A DNA stretch of 64,000 nucleotides from Blastocatellia bacterium. Its GTDB lineage: Bacteria > Acidobacteriota > Blastocatellia > HR10 > J050. The position numbers and the translations under genes were made by a program. The stretch spans positions 1 through 64,000 of the forward strand of contig JANWZE010000023.1 of NCBI GenBank assembly GCA_025054955.1, in the 5' to 3' direction. Shown here piece after piece: positions 25,464 through 36,753 of this stretch (within the stretch, counting starts at the first letter, position 1; every line of letters begins with the position of its first letter). Under the pieces are notes generated by a model. That model was given only the letters and a program-made list of their open reading frames with translations. It had not been told where the DNA came from and searched no databases.

Positions 25464-26879
25464 GTGGACCTGTCGCACTTGACCATCATGGGAACGGCAA
25501 CGGGCGCGTGGGGCGTCCCGGCTGATTCGGACGCCGCCATCTTCCCGGCTGTCTCTCTGGAACGACGCATCGGTCGGGACAAGGGCATCAAAGCGAAACT
25601 CCCGATCATCATTCCCGGACTCGGCTCAACCACCATCGCCAAAAACAATTGGGAGGGCCTGGCCATCGGAGCCGCCATTTCGGGCATTCCGTTGACTATT
25701 GGCGAAAACGTCTGCGGCATGGACGAGCAGGCAGAATTCAAGCACGGGCGGGTGATCCATTCTCCCGAGATGGTTCGGCGGGTGAAGCTCTACCAAGACT
25801 GGCAACAGGACGGCTACGGAGCCATTGTGGTCCAGGCTAATGTGGAAGACACTCGACTGGGCGTTCACGAGTATGTCATTTCACAGCTCGGCGTGGAGGC
25901 GGTAGAGCTGAAATGGGGACAGGGGGCGAAGGACATCGGCGGCGAGGTCAAGATCAAAGATTTGGCCAAAGCCCAGTTGTTGAAGCGAAGAGGCTACATT
26001 GTATTGCCCGACCCGGAGAATCCCGACGTCATCGGAGCGTTCCGGCGCGGCTCGTTCAAAGAGTTTGAGCGTCACTCGCGCGTTGGCATGGTGGATGAGG
26101 AGAGCTTCATTCGGCGGGTGGAAGAGCTGAGGCGCGCCGGGGCCAAGTACGTGTTTCTGAAGACCGGCGCCTACCGACCGGCTGACCTGGCGCGGGCGAT
26201 CAAGTTCTCGTCGCTGGCCAAGATTGATCTGCTGACGGTGGATGGCGCCGGCGGTGGCACCGGCATGAGCCCTTGGCGCATGATGAATGAGTGGGGCGTG
26301 CCGCCGGTCGAGCTACACTCTTTGCTTTATCAATATGCCGAGACGCTGATGCAACGCGGCGAGTATGTACCGGACATTGCCATCGCCGGCGGGTTTGCCT
26401 TTGAGGACCAAATCTTCAAAGGGCTCGCCTTGGGCGCGCCGTATTTCAAACTGATCGGCATGGCGCGAGCGCCGTTAGCCGCCGCCATGGTGGGCAAGAC
26501 AATCGGTCGCAAGATTGAAGACGGTGACATTCCCGTTTACATTGTGCGATTCGGTGAGACGATCGAGGAGATTTTCGTCACCGCGCCGGAGCTGAAGCAG
26601 CGGTTTGGTTCTGATTTCGAGAAGATCCCAGCGGGAGCCATTGGGCTGTACACTTACCTCCAACGATTGGCTCAGGGGCTGCGGCAGTTGATGTGTGGCA
26701 ATCGAAAATTCGCTCTGGATTACATTACACGGGACGACATTGCGGCGCTCACTCGGGAGGCCGCTGAAGTCAGTGGTATCCCCTACGTCATGGACGCGGA
26801 TCGAGAAGCCGTCGAGTGGATCTTGAGTGGCATGCCAGAGCGACCGGCGACGCTTGAGCATCCCGAAAGCCTGGCTTGA
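25464..26879 (+). CDS. FMN-binding glutamate synthase-domain protein, N-terminus probably truncated
   Basis: 471 residues from a GTG at 25464. Related to the FMN-binding alpha/beta barrel of glutamate synthase (GltB/GltS domain): GENVCGMDEQAEFKHGRVIH, VELKWGQGAKDIGGEVKI, the flavin loop TVDGAGGGTGMSPWRMMNEW, and IAGGFAFEDQIFKGLALGAP. The frame stays open upstream and encodes family-like sequence there (EVIYAQPFGIITAASQKNYP, about 25404-25463), but all of it stops at the repeat ending at 25324. No ATG with a ribosome binding site exists between. The real gene may have begun further left and lost its start to the repeat. Stand-alone proteins of this type may use ammonia or act as other FMN oxidoreductases. 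Confidence 0.8.
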   Translation: MDLSHLTIMGTATGAWGVPADSDAAIFPAVSLERRIGRDKGIKAKLPIIIPGLGSTTIAKNNWEGLAIGAAISGIPLTIGENVCGMDEQAEFKHGRVIHSPEMVRRVKLYQDWQQDGYGAIVVQANVEDTRLGVHEYVISQLGVEAVELKWGQGAKDIGGEVKIKDLAKAQLLKRRGYIVLPDPENPDVIGAFRRGSFKEFERHSRVGMVDEESFIRRVEELRRAGAKYVFLKTGAYRPADLARAIKFSSLAKIDLLTVDGAGGGTGMSPWRMMNEWGVPPVELHSLLYQYAETLMQRGEYVPDIAIAGGFAFEDQIFKGLALGAPYFKLIGMARAPLAAAMVGKTIGRKIEDGDIPVYIVRFGETIEEIFVTAPELKQRFGSDFEKIPAGAIGLYTYLQRLAQGLRQLMCGNRKFALDYITRDDIAALTREAAEVSGIPYVMDADREAVEWILSGMPERPATLEHPESLA

Positions 26880-26897
26880 ACTTTACAGTGGGCCGCC

Positions 26898-26944
26898 TTT
26901 GAGAATCTGGGACAGGCAGGAATGCCTGTGCCACATTCTCACAG
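26898..26944 (-). repeat. dispersed palindromic repeat, family 3, copy 2
   Basis: Reverse orientation of the 23930 copy: GAATCTGGGACAGGCAGGAA ... GAATGTGG equivalents read on the other strand. It lies 19 bp after the glutamate-synthase-like stop codon. Confidence 0.7.
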
Positions 26945-26997
26945 GAGGGCGTCGCCACAGGCAACGTGAACAACTCCTGACGTGACTTTCATGCAGG

Positions 26998-29304
<2,307 letters not shown>

Positions 29305-29352
29305 AGACACCCTCCTGCGATTCGTTACCCACGCGCCTCGCTTTGCGGCGGG

Positions 29353-29461
29353 GCAGTAGGCCTGGTTGTTTGTTGATCCGTGCTGCGGCAATGCCTCAGT
29401 GTGCGCTCAACAACTGCGGCGACCGCAGTAGGCCTGGTTGTTTGTTGATCCGTGCTGCGGC
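29353..29461. repeat. paired perfect 37-bp direct repeat, period 72 bp (locus 5)
   Basis: GCAGTAGGCCTGGTTGTTTG plus 17 bp at 29353-29389 recurs without change at 29425-29461. The 35-bp interval is unique, though its last bases (CTGCGGCGACC) resemble those before the first copy. It lies upstream of maeB and just beyond the ferritin-like gene. Confidence 0.9.
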
Positions 29462-29473
29462 TGTGTCGGCTGC

Positions 29474-30028
29474 TCAGGGTGTCAGCGAATCTTCCCATTG
29501 GTGGCGGAGCGCTCGCGCTTGCTGACGCAATGTGGAATTCCGGCCGAATCGCTCAATAACGGCACAGACTCGCCCCAGATGATCGTCCGGGCGATCGTGC
29601 ATGGACCGCAGCGTCTCGGTCCATAAAACCGGCAATTTATCGAGCAGCCATTGATAAATCCAATTCAGTTCCGAGGTCTCCAACAGCAGCGTGCAGTACA
29701 GTGCGTGATCCAATGAAGCTTCGTGCTGAGTCATTCGTTCTTCGCACCGGTGAATCTCACGGACGAGTTTCGTGATGAGCGCAGGCTCAACCAATGGGCC
29801 GTCAAGTGGCAAAGGGGTGAGCCATAATTGCTCGGCGGCTGAGCGCAAGGCGTCGGCATGGTCTAGTTCGTCCTCGGCCAGATGCATCCAGAAGGCGCCC
29901 AGTTGCTGATCGTCTTCGAACATTTCGGCCAGACGTTCATAGAAGCGGGCGATTTGCGTTTCCAGCTCCGACAGCATGAGCAGCGTTTCAGCAGCCTTCA
30001 AGCAACTCTGGGGTCGTTGCTTCGCCAT
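29474..30028 (-). CDS. ferritin-like/rubrerythrin-like di-iron protein
   Basis: 184 residues, all alpha. The first helix pair has ELETQIARFYERLAE and AEDELDHADAL (an ExxH pair); the second half has EIHRCEERMTQHEASLDHAL and LLLETSELNWIYQWLL. This fits a four-helix ferritin-like bundle with Glu/His iron ligands, though not every ligand can be assigned by eye. Likely role: peroxide or iron handling, useful beside the oxygen-sensitive 2-oxoacid oxidoreductase, whose last gene it overlaps by 31 bp. No rubredoxin Cys4 domain is present. Confidence 0.7.
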   Translation of the reverse strand: MAKQRPQSCLKAAETLLMLSELETQIARFYERLAEMFEDDQQLGAFWMHLAEDELDHADALRSAAEQLWLTPLPLDGPLVEPALITKLVREIHRCEERMTQHEASLDHALYCTLLLETSELNWIYQWLLDKLPVLWTETLRSMHDRPDDHLGRVCAVIERFGRNSTLRQQARALRHQWEDSLTP

Positions 30029-31461
30029 GATGATTCAGGCTCCTTTTGAACAAAGCGGCGGCCCGCTTCAATGGCTGCACTGTTGAGTTCCAACAGTGAG
30101 CGATTGGCAGTTGTAGCCTGTAACGCGGCGGCGATGCCGGCAGCATCAAGCAAACGGGTCCGTTCAAGAAATGCGCCAAGGACTACCATGTTGGCAGCTT
30201 TGGCACTGCCCAGCTCATCGGCTATCTTGGTGGCGGGCAAGCCGATGGGCACCACGTCCTCTCGGGTAGGCGTCTTATCAATCAGGGAGGAGTCATAGAT
30301 GACCAACCCACCGCTGGTCATCTCTGGTTCAAATTTGTCCAACGAGGGCCGATTCATGGCAATTAGAACCGTGGGGTGAGAGACCAGCGGTGAGCCGATT
30401 GGGTTTGTAGAGATGTGGACGTGGCAATGGGCTGTGCCACCTCGCATTTCGGGTCCATACGAGGGAAGCCATGAGACATGGTAGCCTTGGCGCATACCCG
30501 CTTCGGCCATGAGGCGCCCTAAGAACAGGATGCCTTGGCCGCCAAATCCTGAAATCTTGATCTGCCAATCGCCGGCAAGCTGCGTTGTCACCGGCGGCGC
30601 AAGCTGCTCGTCGTTGTGACCATTGAGGCCGAGAATCATAGGAATTTGCTCTACGGGGACCTGCTGCCGGTAGCGCGTCCAGCCCTGCCGCTTGGCCGAT
30701 TCGTCTTTGAACACGCCCAGCGGAAAGACTGGCAACATCTGTTGTTCAATCCATTGGCACGCCTCCGTCGGCGATAATCCCCAACCGGTCGGGCATGGGG
30801 AGAGGACTTCGACGAGCGAGAAGCCTCGGCCTTCGATCTGATTTTGGATGGCCTTGCGCACGGCCTTACGCGCTTTCATCCGCGACCGATTATCTATCAA
30901 CGCGACGCGCTCGATATAGGTCGGACCTTCCAGCGTGGCCAGCAATTCACTGACGCGCAGCGGAAATCCTTCTGCTTGCGGTGTCCGTCCCAACGGCGAG
31001 GTGGACGTCTTCTGGCCCAACAGCGTAGTTGGCGCCATTTGACCGCCCGTCATTCCATAGATGGCATTGTTCACAAAAAAGACGGTGATATTCTCACCGC
31101 GATTGGCTGCGTGCAGAATTTCATTGCCGCCGATGGCTGCTAGGTCGCCATCGCCCTGGTAGGTAATGACAATGCTGTCAGGTCGAGCGCGTTTGACAGC
31201 CGTGGCCACCGCCGGCGCGCGCCCGTGAGCGACTTGAATGTTGCCTACATCGAAGTAGTAGTAAGCAAACACCGAGCAGCCAACCGGACTGATCAAAATA
31301 GTGCGGTCTTGAACACCCAAATCATCCAGCGCCTCGGCTACATACTTATGCAGATTGCCGTGGCCGCAACCGGGGCAGTAGTGCGTGGTCAGGTGATCGC
31401 CCGGCTTACGCTCAAACACCCCATAGAAACTCTTCGGGCGCTGGTATGCTTTCACATACAT
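29998..31461 (-). CDS. 2-oxoacid:ferredoxin oxidoreductase, fused beta and gamma subunits
   Basis: 487 residues. The beta (thiamine diphosphate) part (about 1-280) shows [20 protein letters not shown], the TPP/Mg motif [20 protein letters not shown] and [13 protein letters not shown], typical of the 2-oxoisovalerate/2-oxoglutarate-type enzymes. The gamma part (about 300-470) begins [20 protein letters not shown]. Together with the alpha and ferredoxin subunits upstream it oxidatively decarboxylates a 2-oxoacid to an acyl-CoA and reduces ferredoxin. Beta-gamma fusion is known in this family. It overlaps the alpha gene by 50 bp and has its own GAGGTGG site. The substrate (branched-chain or 2-oxoglutarate) is not certain. 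Confidence 0.9.
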   Translation of the reverse strand: MYVKAYQRPKSFYGVFERKPGDHLTTHYCPGCGHGNLHKYVAEALDDLGVQDRTILISPVGCSVFAYYYFDVGNIQVAHGRAPAVATAVKRARPDSIVITYQGDGDLAAIGGNEILHAANRGENITVFFVNNAIYGMTGGQMAPTTLLGQKTSTSPLGRTPQAEGFPLRVSELLATLEGPTYIERVALIDNRSRMKARKAVRKAIQNQIEGRGFSLVEVLSPCPTGWGLSPTEACQWIEQQMLPVFPLGVFKDESAKRQGWTRYRQQVPVEQIPMILGLNGHNDEQLAPPVTTQLAGDWQIKISGFGGQGILFLGRLMAEAGMRQGYHVSWLPSYGPEMRGGTAHCHVHISTNPIGSPLVSHPTVLIAMNRPSLDKFEPEMTSGGLVIYDSSLIDKTPTREDVVPIGLPATKIADELGSAKAANMVVLGAFLERTRLLDAAGIAAALQATTANRSLLELNSAAIEAGRRFVQKEPESSWRSNDPRVA

Positions 31462-32512
31462 GGTCCACCTCGCAAGCTTGAATAATTTGCTCGACCAACT
31501 CTTCCGTCGTCGGGATCATGCCGCCATAGCGACTATACAACAGCACGGGCCGACGACCTTCGACGGCCAGCCGCACATCTTCGACCAATTGACCATGACT
31601 GAGTTCAACTGTCAGGAAACAGTCGGCCCACTCTGTCATGACGGCAATTTCTCTGGCCGGGAATGGCCACAGAGTAATGGGTCGGAATAATCCGGCTCGA
31701 ATGCCTCGCGCGCGCGCTTGATCAATTGCTGTTTTCAGCACACGCGAGACGATGCCGTAGCCGATCAGGATGATGTCGGCATCATCGGTTTTGTACTTTT
31801 CGTAGAGGTCGGTTGTCTGACGCATCCGCTCGTACTTCTCTTCCAATCGCAGAATGTGTTGCTCCAACTCTTCAGGCGATAGGTATATTGAGCTAATCAA
31901 ATTGCTCCGTGTCTCTGCATCGCCGCGGACCGCCCAGTCTTTGATCGGCGGTGAGATCAGCGTCTCTGGGAACTCAACCGGCTCCATCATCTGGCCAATG
32001 AACCCATCGGCCAGCACAATCACTGGATTGCGGAACTGATCGGCCAACTCGAAGGCCAGGATCGTCAAGTCGCACATCTCCTGCGCGGAATTGGGGGCCA
32101 GCACAATCGTCCGATAGTTGCCATGCCCACCACCTTTGACGATCTGATGATAATCCGATTGTTCTGGCGCGATGTTGCCCAGGCCGGGGCCGCCTCGCAT
32201 GATGTCCACAATGACACAGGGCAATTCCGAGCCCGCGAGGTATGAAATGCCCTCTTGCATGAGGCTCAACCCCGGCCCAGACGAAGCCGTCATCGCGCGC
32301 TCACCGGCCGCGGCTGCACCATACACCATGTTGATCGCCGCTACCTCACTCTCTGCCTGAAGGAATGTTCCTCCCACCAACGGAAAATACTTAGCGGCGG
32401 CCTCGGCAATCTCGCTGGCCGGCGTAATCGGATAGCCATAAAACGACCGGCAACCGGCCAAGATGGCCGCTTTGACGACGGCTTCATTTCCTTTGATCAG
32501 TTCCTTCACCAT
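31412..32512 (-). CDS. 2-oxoacid:ferredoxin oxidoreductase, alpha subunit
   Basis: 366 residues. The pyruvate-flavodoxin-oxidoreductase domains I and II are present: [30 protein letters not shown], then [20 protein letters not shown] and PELPCVI-like [17 protein letters not shown], with a transketolase-C-like end (about 240-350, [20 protein letters not shown]). It forms the substrate/TPP pyrimidine-binding part of the complex. It lies 12 bp after the ferredoxin gene and is co-transcribed with it. Confidence 0.93.
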   Translation of the reverse strand: MVKELIKGNEAVVKAAILAGCRSFYGYPITPASEIAEAAAKYFPLVGGTFLQAESEVAAINMVYGAAAAGERAMTASSGPGLSLMQEGISYLAGSELPCVIVDIMRGGPGLGNIAPEQSDYHQIVKGGGHGNYRTIVLAPNSAQEMCDLTILAFELADQFRNPVIVLADGFIGQMMEPVEFPETLISPPIKDWAVRGDAETRSNLISSIYLSPEELEQHILRLEEKYERMRQTTDLYEKYKTDDADIILIGYGIVSRVLKTAIDQARARGIRAGLFRPITLWPFPAREIAVMTEWADCFLTVELSHGQLVEDVRLAVEGRRPVLLYSRYGGMIPTTEELVEQIIQACEVDHVCESIPAPEEFLWGV

Positions 32513-32524
32513 GCGTCATGATCC

Positions 32525-32779
32525 TCAATTGATGCTGTTTGTCTCCGGCTTCACCACATAGACCGTGATGGCCCCTGGTTCCGGACAGGCATAAAAACAA
32601 ATGCCACAGCCTGTGCAGCCGCGACCTTCATACCTGACCGGATGGTATCCATAGCCGTTCAATCCGTCACTCAGCGTCAGCACGTGGACAGGGCACGCTG
32701 CCACGCACAAACCGCACCCTTTGCACTCATCTTCTAAGATTTCGATGACGCCTCGATCTTGTTTCTGCTCGACCCTCAT
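32525..32779 (-). CDS. 2-oxoacid:ferredoxin oxidoreductase, delta (2x[4Fe-4S] ferredoxin) subunit
   Basis: 84 residues with two cluster motifs, [12 protein letters not shown] (about 19-30) and [14 protein letters not shown] (about 55-68). It passes electrons from the TPP centre to soluble ferredoxin. First gene of the leftward delta-alpha-beta/gamma operon; AAGGAGT lies before the ATG. Confidence 0.93.
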   Translation of the reverse strand: MRVEQKQDRGVIEILEDECKGCGLCVAACPVHVLTLSDGLNGYGYHPVRYEGRGCTGCGICFYACPEPGAITVYVVKPETNSIN

Positions 32780-32845
32780 CGCTCATTTACTCCTTCATTG
32801 CGACTGCGGCCCTTTCGGTCCGAAGCGCATTAGCATGACTAGCGA

Positions 32846-32862
32846 TGCAAATGCTATGCCGA
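32846..32862 (-). promoter_or_regulatory. candidate sigma-54 promoter of the 2-oxoacid oxidoreductase operon
   Basis: Leftward reading TCGGCATAGCATTTGCAT: GGCA and TTGCA with GG and GC exactly 10 bp apart. The -12 element is about 68 bp before the ferredoxin start at 32779. Confidence 0.55.
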
Positions 32863-33182
32863 GATACCATCCCCAGGCTCAGGAGGGCTAATCGGCTGAT
32901 TTCTCGGCTCATCGCCGGATCGGTCGGCGGCCGCTCAGGTTCTCATCTGTGTTAAATCACGAACCCAGTTGGGAAAATTCACACGAACAAAAGGGAACGC
33001 TAACGCGGGGCACAGGCGCGGTTCCGGAGTGGGCGGCCGACCCTCGTGATAGTTCGGTCAATGTGAATCCGGGCACGACTCAAGGCATATCAGCCATATC
33101 ACCTGATTTGCGCTCATGCGAGACCTGGCCGCAGCACGCTCGATTTCACGACGTTGTCGGTCACGGGCAGCCCGGACTGGGC
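32863..33182. other. intergenic region between divergent sigma-54-like promoters
   Basis: No convincing gene. It probably holds activator binding sites for the promoters on either side; CATATCAGCCATATCACC at about 33086 and ACGGGCAGCCCG at about 33163 are the only short repeats or dyads noticed. Confidence 0.4.
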
Positions 33183-33198
33183 TGGCATGCAGCTTGCA
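33183..33198 (+). promoter_or_regulatory. candidate sigma-54 promoter before a micro-ORF and CBS genes
   Basis: TGGCATGCAGCTTGCA: GG-N10-GC with strong -24 and -12 elements, almost identical to the element at 41198-41213 (TGGCATGCAGATTGCC). It lies 23 bp before the 22-residue frame at 33221 and 147 bp before the CBS gene. Confidence 0.7.
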
Positions 33199-33220
33199 TG
33201 ACGACAAAGCGAGGATTTTC

Positions 33221-33289
33221 ATGAGCAGTCAGACCAATTGCGGAGGAAAAGATCACGTTCACGGAGCTAAAAAGCATGGTGGAACCTGA
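33221..33289 (+). CDS. 22-residue Cys/His-containing peptide (putative small ORF)
   Basis: ATG with GCGAGG six bases upstream, starting just after the sigma-54-type promoter. It encodes MSSQTNCGGKDHVHGAKKHG plus GT. One Cys (7) and three His (12, 14, 19) make a metal-binding peptide conceivable, but nothing proves it is translated. It could be a leader peptide for the CBS gene 55 bp downstream. Not a recognised family. Confidence 0.35.
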   Translation: MSSQTNCGGKDHVHGAKKHGGT

Positions 33290-33344
33290 CTGAGTGAGCG
33301 GGTACGCGCGATCCTCACTCGGCATTTGGTATAAGGAGGAAGGT

Positions 33345-33794
33345 ATGCCAATTTCCGATTATTGTTTGACTGAGGTCGTGACCATCCAGCCTGATGAAAC
33401 GATCGCCGCAGCCGCTGCGCTGATGCGCGATCAGCATGTGGGTTGCCTGGTCGTTGTTGAGGGAAACCGGCCGGTCGGCATTCTGACCGACCGGGACATT
33501 GTCAGAGGTGTGCTGGCCGAAGGACTTGATGCTACGCAAACGCTGGTCAACGATGCAATGACGCACGAAGTGGTCACTGTCCAAAGGCAGGCCGGTGTGT
33601 TCGATGCTATTTCTTTGATGTGTGATGAGGGCGTGCGCCGATTGCCGGTGGTTGATGAGGAAGGCCATCTGGTCGGCATCATCGCGCTGGATGATTTGTT
33701 GTTGTTGTTGGGAACCGAATTAGTGAATCTGGCCAGCATCAGCGCAACCGAACGCAATCGCGAACGCGAGAAAGAACGGACCGCGTCGGCCTGA
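33345..33794 (+). CDS. CBS-domain protein (tandem CBS pair)
   Basis: 149 residues from the ATG at 33345, which has AAGGAGGAAGG upstream. It is almost entirely one Bateman module: CBS1 (about 8-60, VVTIQPDETIAAAAALMRDQ, VGILTDRDIVRGVL) and CBS2 (about 70-125, MTHEVVTVQRQAGVFDAISL, VGIIALDDLLLLL). Such modules bind adenine nucleotides or similar ligands and act as energy or redox sensors. It lies behind the sigma-54-type promoter and before a second CBS gene, so it probably serves the cytochrome/2-oxoacid region. No catalytic domain. Confidence 0.9.
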   Translation: MPISDYCLTEVVTIQPDETIAAAAALMRDQHVGCLVVVEGNRPVGILTDRDIVRGVLAEGLDATQTLVNDAMTHEVVTVQRQAGVFDAISLMCDEGVRRLPVVDEEGHLVGIIALDDLLLLLGTELVNLASISATERNREREKERTASA

Positions 33795-33896
33795 CCAGAG
33801 GCGAGCGGAAGCGGATGCCTGTCGGCTCCGACTCTGTTTTTAACACGCCGGCTCTCACCGGTGGCATAACCGTTGAGCACGGCAAGGAAGGGTTCT

Positions 33897-34538
33897 ATGC
33901 TTGTCAAACAGATCATGACACAAGACGTTGTCACAGTCGCTCCGAACGACACGCTGTGGCAAGCTGACCAACTGCTGATGAAAGGACGGTTTCGTCATCT
34001 GCCCGTGGTGGAAGCAGGCCGATTGGTCGGTATTGTCTCAGACCGGGATATTCGTATCCCGTTATTCCTCAACTCACGAGAGACGGCGCTACAGACGATG
34101 CAGCAGAAACAGATTCGTCAGATCATGCGACAACCGGTCATGACGGCCTCTCCCTTGATGGCCATTGAACAAGCCGCAGCGATCATGTACGAAAACAAAA
34201 TCGGTTGTTTGCCGGTGCTGGAAAACGACCGCCTGGTGGGGATCATTACAGAGAGCGACATCTTCCGCGCATTCATCCAGATCATGGGGGTGATGTTGCC
34301 AAGCTCTCGCTTGCAATTGCTATTGGACGACGGCCCTGAACCGTTGGCCAAAGTCACGCACATTGTCAAGGATCACGGCGTCAACATCGTCAGCCTGGTC
34401 ACCGAACCATGCCAGACAGCCGGCAAACGCATCGTCGTCGTGCGGTTGCAAACGATTGATCCCAGGCCGATCATCAGTGAGCTGCAACGCGCCGGCATCG
34501 AAATCAGCTCACCTGAGTTACTGTGGCGACAATCGTGA
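33897..34538 (+). CDS. CBS-pair protein with C-terminal ACT-like domain (AcuB-like)
   Basis: 213 residues from the ATG at 33897, with GGCAAGGAAGGG upstream. Two CBS domains (about 5-60, VKQIMTQDVVTVAPNDTLWQ, VGIVSDRDIRIPL; and about 75-135, QIMRQPVMTASPLMAIEQAA, VGIITESDIFRAFIQIMG) are followed by an ACT-like fold (about 150-210, VTHIVKDHGVNIVSLVTEP). This layout is that of AcuB-type regulators, often linked to acetyl-CoA/acetoin metabolism. It is co-directional with the first CBS gene, 102 bp apart. Confidence 0.88.
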   Translation: MLVKQIMTQDVVTVAPNDTLWQADQLLMKGRFRHLPVVEAGRLVGIVSDRDIRIPLFLNSRETALQTMQQKQIRQIMRQPVMTASPLMAIEQAAAIMYENKIGCLPVLENDRLVGIITESDIFRAFIQIMGVMLPSSRLQLLLDDGPEPLAKVTHIVKDHGVNIVSLVTEPCQTAGKRIVVVRLQTIDPRPIISELQRAGIEISSPELLWRQS

Positions 34539-34712
34539 GCTCTTGTCCACTCCATCGGTCGAGCTGGCCGGTTCAAGAAGCCCTGATCGGCTGCGCTCTT
34601 TCACCCCATCTGGGGCATATCGCCCGCTCTCTCCTCACGCCTAATCCAAGGGAACGCATAACGAGTTGGTAGATTTCAACGATTTACTTGGCCTGTTAGG
34701 CTCGACCGTGAC

Positions 34713-34729
34713 TTGGTATGATGATTGCT
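34713..34729 (+). promoter_or_regulatory. candidate sigma-54 promoter of the small cytochrome gene
   Basis: TTGGTATGATGATTGCT: GG-N10-GC with TTGC at -12, 45 bp before the start at 34774. The only departure from consensus is GGTA for GGCA. Confidence 0.6.
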
Positions 34730-34773
34730 TCTTGTTGATGCTGTTTTAATGTCGCAATGCTGGAGGAAAAACG

Positions 34774-34998
34774 ATGATGCGATTACTGAAACTCATCAGT
34801 CTGATGGCGGCGGTGGCGGCGCTCACGGTCAGCGCGTCGTTGCCCGGAACGTATGCCAAGCCAGAATATAGCAAGAAGGAAAAGAAGAGCTGCAAGTATT
34901 GCCATACATCGAACAAGCCCAGCAAAGATGACCTGAATGACGCGGGCAAGTACTATCGCGATCACAAGACGCTTGACGGGTACACACCGAAAGGCTAG
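34774..34998 (+). CDS. small periplasmic mono-haem c-type cytochrome-like protein
   Basis: 74 residues with a signal peptide (about 1-28, ending TYAK) and one haem-binding motif CKYCH (about 40-44) in a Lys-rich mature part of about 46 residues. GGAGG precedes ATGATG; either codon may serve. Too short for class I cytochrome c and without an obvious distal Met, but a His follows at a plausible distance (YYRDHKTL). Likely an electron carrier or a sensor of haem maturation in the periplasm. It has its own sigma-54-type promoter and is followed by the oppositely transcribed kinase gene. Confidence 0.65.
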   Translation: MMRLLKLISLMAAVAALTVSASLPGTYAKPEYSKKEKKSCKYCHTSNKPSKDDLNDAGKYYRDHKTLDGYTPKG

Positions 34999-35021
34999 TT
35001 CAGGCGGGCATCAGGCTCACG

Positions 35022-36689
35022 TCAATGAGGTGGTTGAAAAATGTGTGGCGTTAAAGTCCGACTCTTAAGCGACGCCGGCAATCGCACAACAAAGCTGCTT
35101 CCCTGGCCTACGGTGCTTTCCACGGAGATGGTTCCGCCATAATTGGTGATGATACGATGAGACGTTGCCAGTCCCAATCCGGTGCCCTTTTTCTTGGTCG
35201 TGTAAAAGGGGCGAAAAATTTTCTCCAGATGCTCTGGGGCGATGCCCTCTCCGTTGTCGGTCACTTGCAGGATGATCGCTTCGTCTTTGGGATCAAAGCT
35301 CGTCGTCACGATAATTCGGCCTTTGCTTTTGCCCTGGACAGCATGGACGGCGTTCAGCAAAAGGTTGAGGATCACCTTTTGCATCTCATCGGGGTCTACC
35401 ATGACGGTAGGCAAGTGAGGGTCTTGACGAAATTCGATCTCAACATGGCCGTCGGCGACCTGCATCTGGGTCATCGTGATGGCATGTTCGATCAGTTGAT
35501 TCAGATTGGTTCGCGTATTACTGGCTGTATGCGGCCGCGCATAATCAAGCAGGTCACTGATGACGCGATTGACACGCATGGTTTCATCCAACACATGCTT
35601 CAAGACGGCGCGATTGGCATCGCCTTCGGGCAAATTTTCCAAGACAATTTCCAAGGCGCCTTTGATGCCAGCCAACGGATTCTTCACCTCATGAGCCAGT
35701 CCTGCCGCCAGCTCGCCGATCAAGGCCAGTTGCTCAGCGCGGGCGATGCGCCGCTCCAGCATCACGTGTTCGGTGATGTCGGAGACAACGTGAACCGAGC
35801 CGATCACCTGTTGTTGATCGTCCAACAAGGGACTGACCGTCACGCGCAGGACTTTGCCGCCGGGTCGCTCGACAATCTCAGTTGTGGGACAGCGGCTAAC
35901 GGTGGCTCGGTGGTCAGCGCAATCTGGCAAGCTGCCCTGACGACCCAGTATGGCCAAGCAACACGAGCTGCCCACCAACGTGTCCAACGGTTGATCCAAA
36001 ATGCGCGACAAGGCTTGGTTCGCCTTAATGATTTGCAGGTCAGGCCGATGAACCGAAATGCCATCCTGAATGGCGTTAAATGTGCTCTCCCACAGTTTGC
36101 TGGCGTAGGTGCTTTCGGCCAGCAGCCGCGCATTTTCGATCGCCATGCCCAGTTGCAAACCGATACATTCGAGCAGCTCCAGGTCGTCGGCAATCGCGCG
36201 CTCAGGATCATAGCTTGCTGTCACCAGCACGCCGATGACCTTGCCTACAGCAATCAGCGGGACACAGGCCAACGCGTGAACATTGAACTTCGCCACCACC
36301 GAACGAGTCACACGTGGATCACGGGCAGCATCGCGAACGACCAACGGCTCACCGCTGACGTACACCTGACCAGCCAATCCTTCGCTCGGCTTCAGATGAT
36401 CAATGCCGGCGATATACTCACGCGCAACGCCCCGCGCTGCGCGAACACGGAGGTCGCCGCTGTGCGGGTCGAAGAGCAAGACGAGCGCCATATCGGTGCC
36501 GATCACATCGGTCACAACCGCGAGCGCTTCTTCCATCAGCGGGTCCAACTGCTGCGAATGACTCAACACCGCAGCCAACCGGCTCAAGGCAGCTACTCGT
36601 TTCATTGGGGGCTGAGCCGGCGCGGCAGTGGCAATGCCCGCAGAATGAGGGATGGCAACGGCTGGCGCTTTGTTTTTCCTGACCGGCAT
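35022..36689 (-). CDS. soluble GAF-PAS histidine kinase
   Basis: 555 residues, no transmembrane segment. A GAF domain (about 45-200), a PAS domain (about 205-320, ESTFNAIQDGISVHRPDLQI), HisKA (about 330-395, phospho-His in GLAHEVKNPLAGIKG) and HATPase_c (about 430-545, N-box NLLLNAVHAV, G-boxes DNGEGIAPEH and GTGLGLATSH). It should phosphorylate a response regulator in answer to a cytoplasmic ligand or redox signal bound by GAF/PAS; the NtrC-type gene transcribed divergently from 36754 is the obvious partner. Only 64 bp separate the two start codons. Confidence 0.93.
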   Translation of the reverse strand: MPVRKNKAPAVAIPHSAGIATAAPAQPPMKRVAALSRLAAVLSHSQQLDPLMEEALAVVTDVIGTDMALVLLFDPHSGDLRVRAARGVAREYIAGIDHLKPSEGLAGQVYVSGEPLVVRDAARDPRVTRSVVAKFNVHALACVPLIAVGKVIGVLVTASYDPERAIADDLELLECIGLQLGMAIENARLLAESTYASKLWESTFNAIQDGISVHRPDLQIIKANQALSRILDQPLDTLVGSSCCLAILGRQGSLPDCADHRATVSRCPTTEIVERPGGKVLRVTVSPLLDDQQQVIGSVHVVSDITEHVMLERRIARAEQLALIGELAAGLAHEVKNPLAGIKGALEIVLENLPEGDANRAVLKHVLDETMRVNRVISDLLDYARPHTASNTRTNLNQLIEHAITMTQMQVADGHVEIEFRQDPHLPTVMVDPDEMQKVILNLLLNAVHAVQGKSKGRIIVTTSFDPKDEAIILQVTDNGEGIAPEHLEKIFRPFYTTKKKGTGLGLATSHRIITNYGGTISVESTVGQGSSFVVRLPASLKSRTLTPHIFQPPH

Positions 36690-36753
36690 AATTCAAGACG
36701 CACAGCAATGGTAGCGTGAATCAATTTAGCGAGTCAATTGAACGGAGGCAACC

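Noticed and set aside
29353-29461. CRISPR array (also at 49071-49174)
   Set aside because: The geometry fits one repeat-spacer-repeat unit, but each locus has only two copies, the repeats differ between loci, and there are no cas genes or leader.
35157-36719. 520-codon open frame on the plus strand
   Set aside because: It lies fully antisense to the histidine kinase, whose domains are unmistakable; the frame is a by-product of codon bias.
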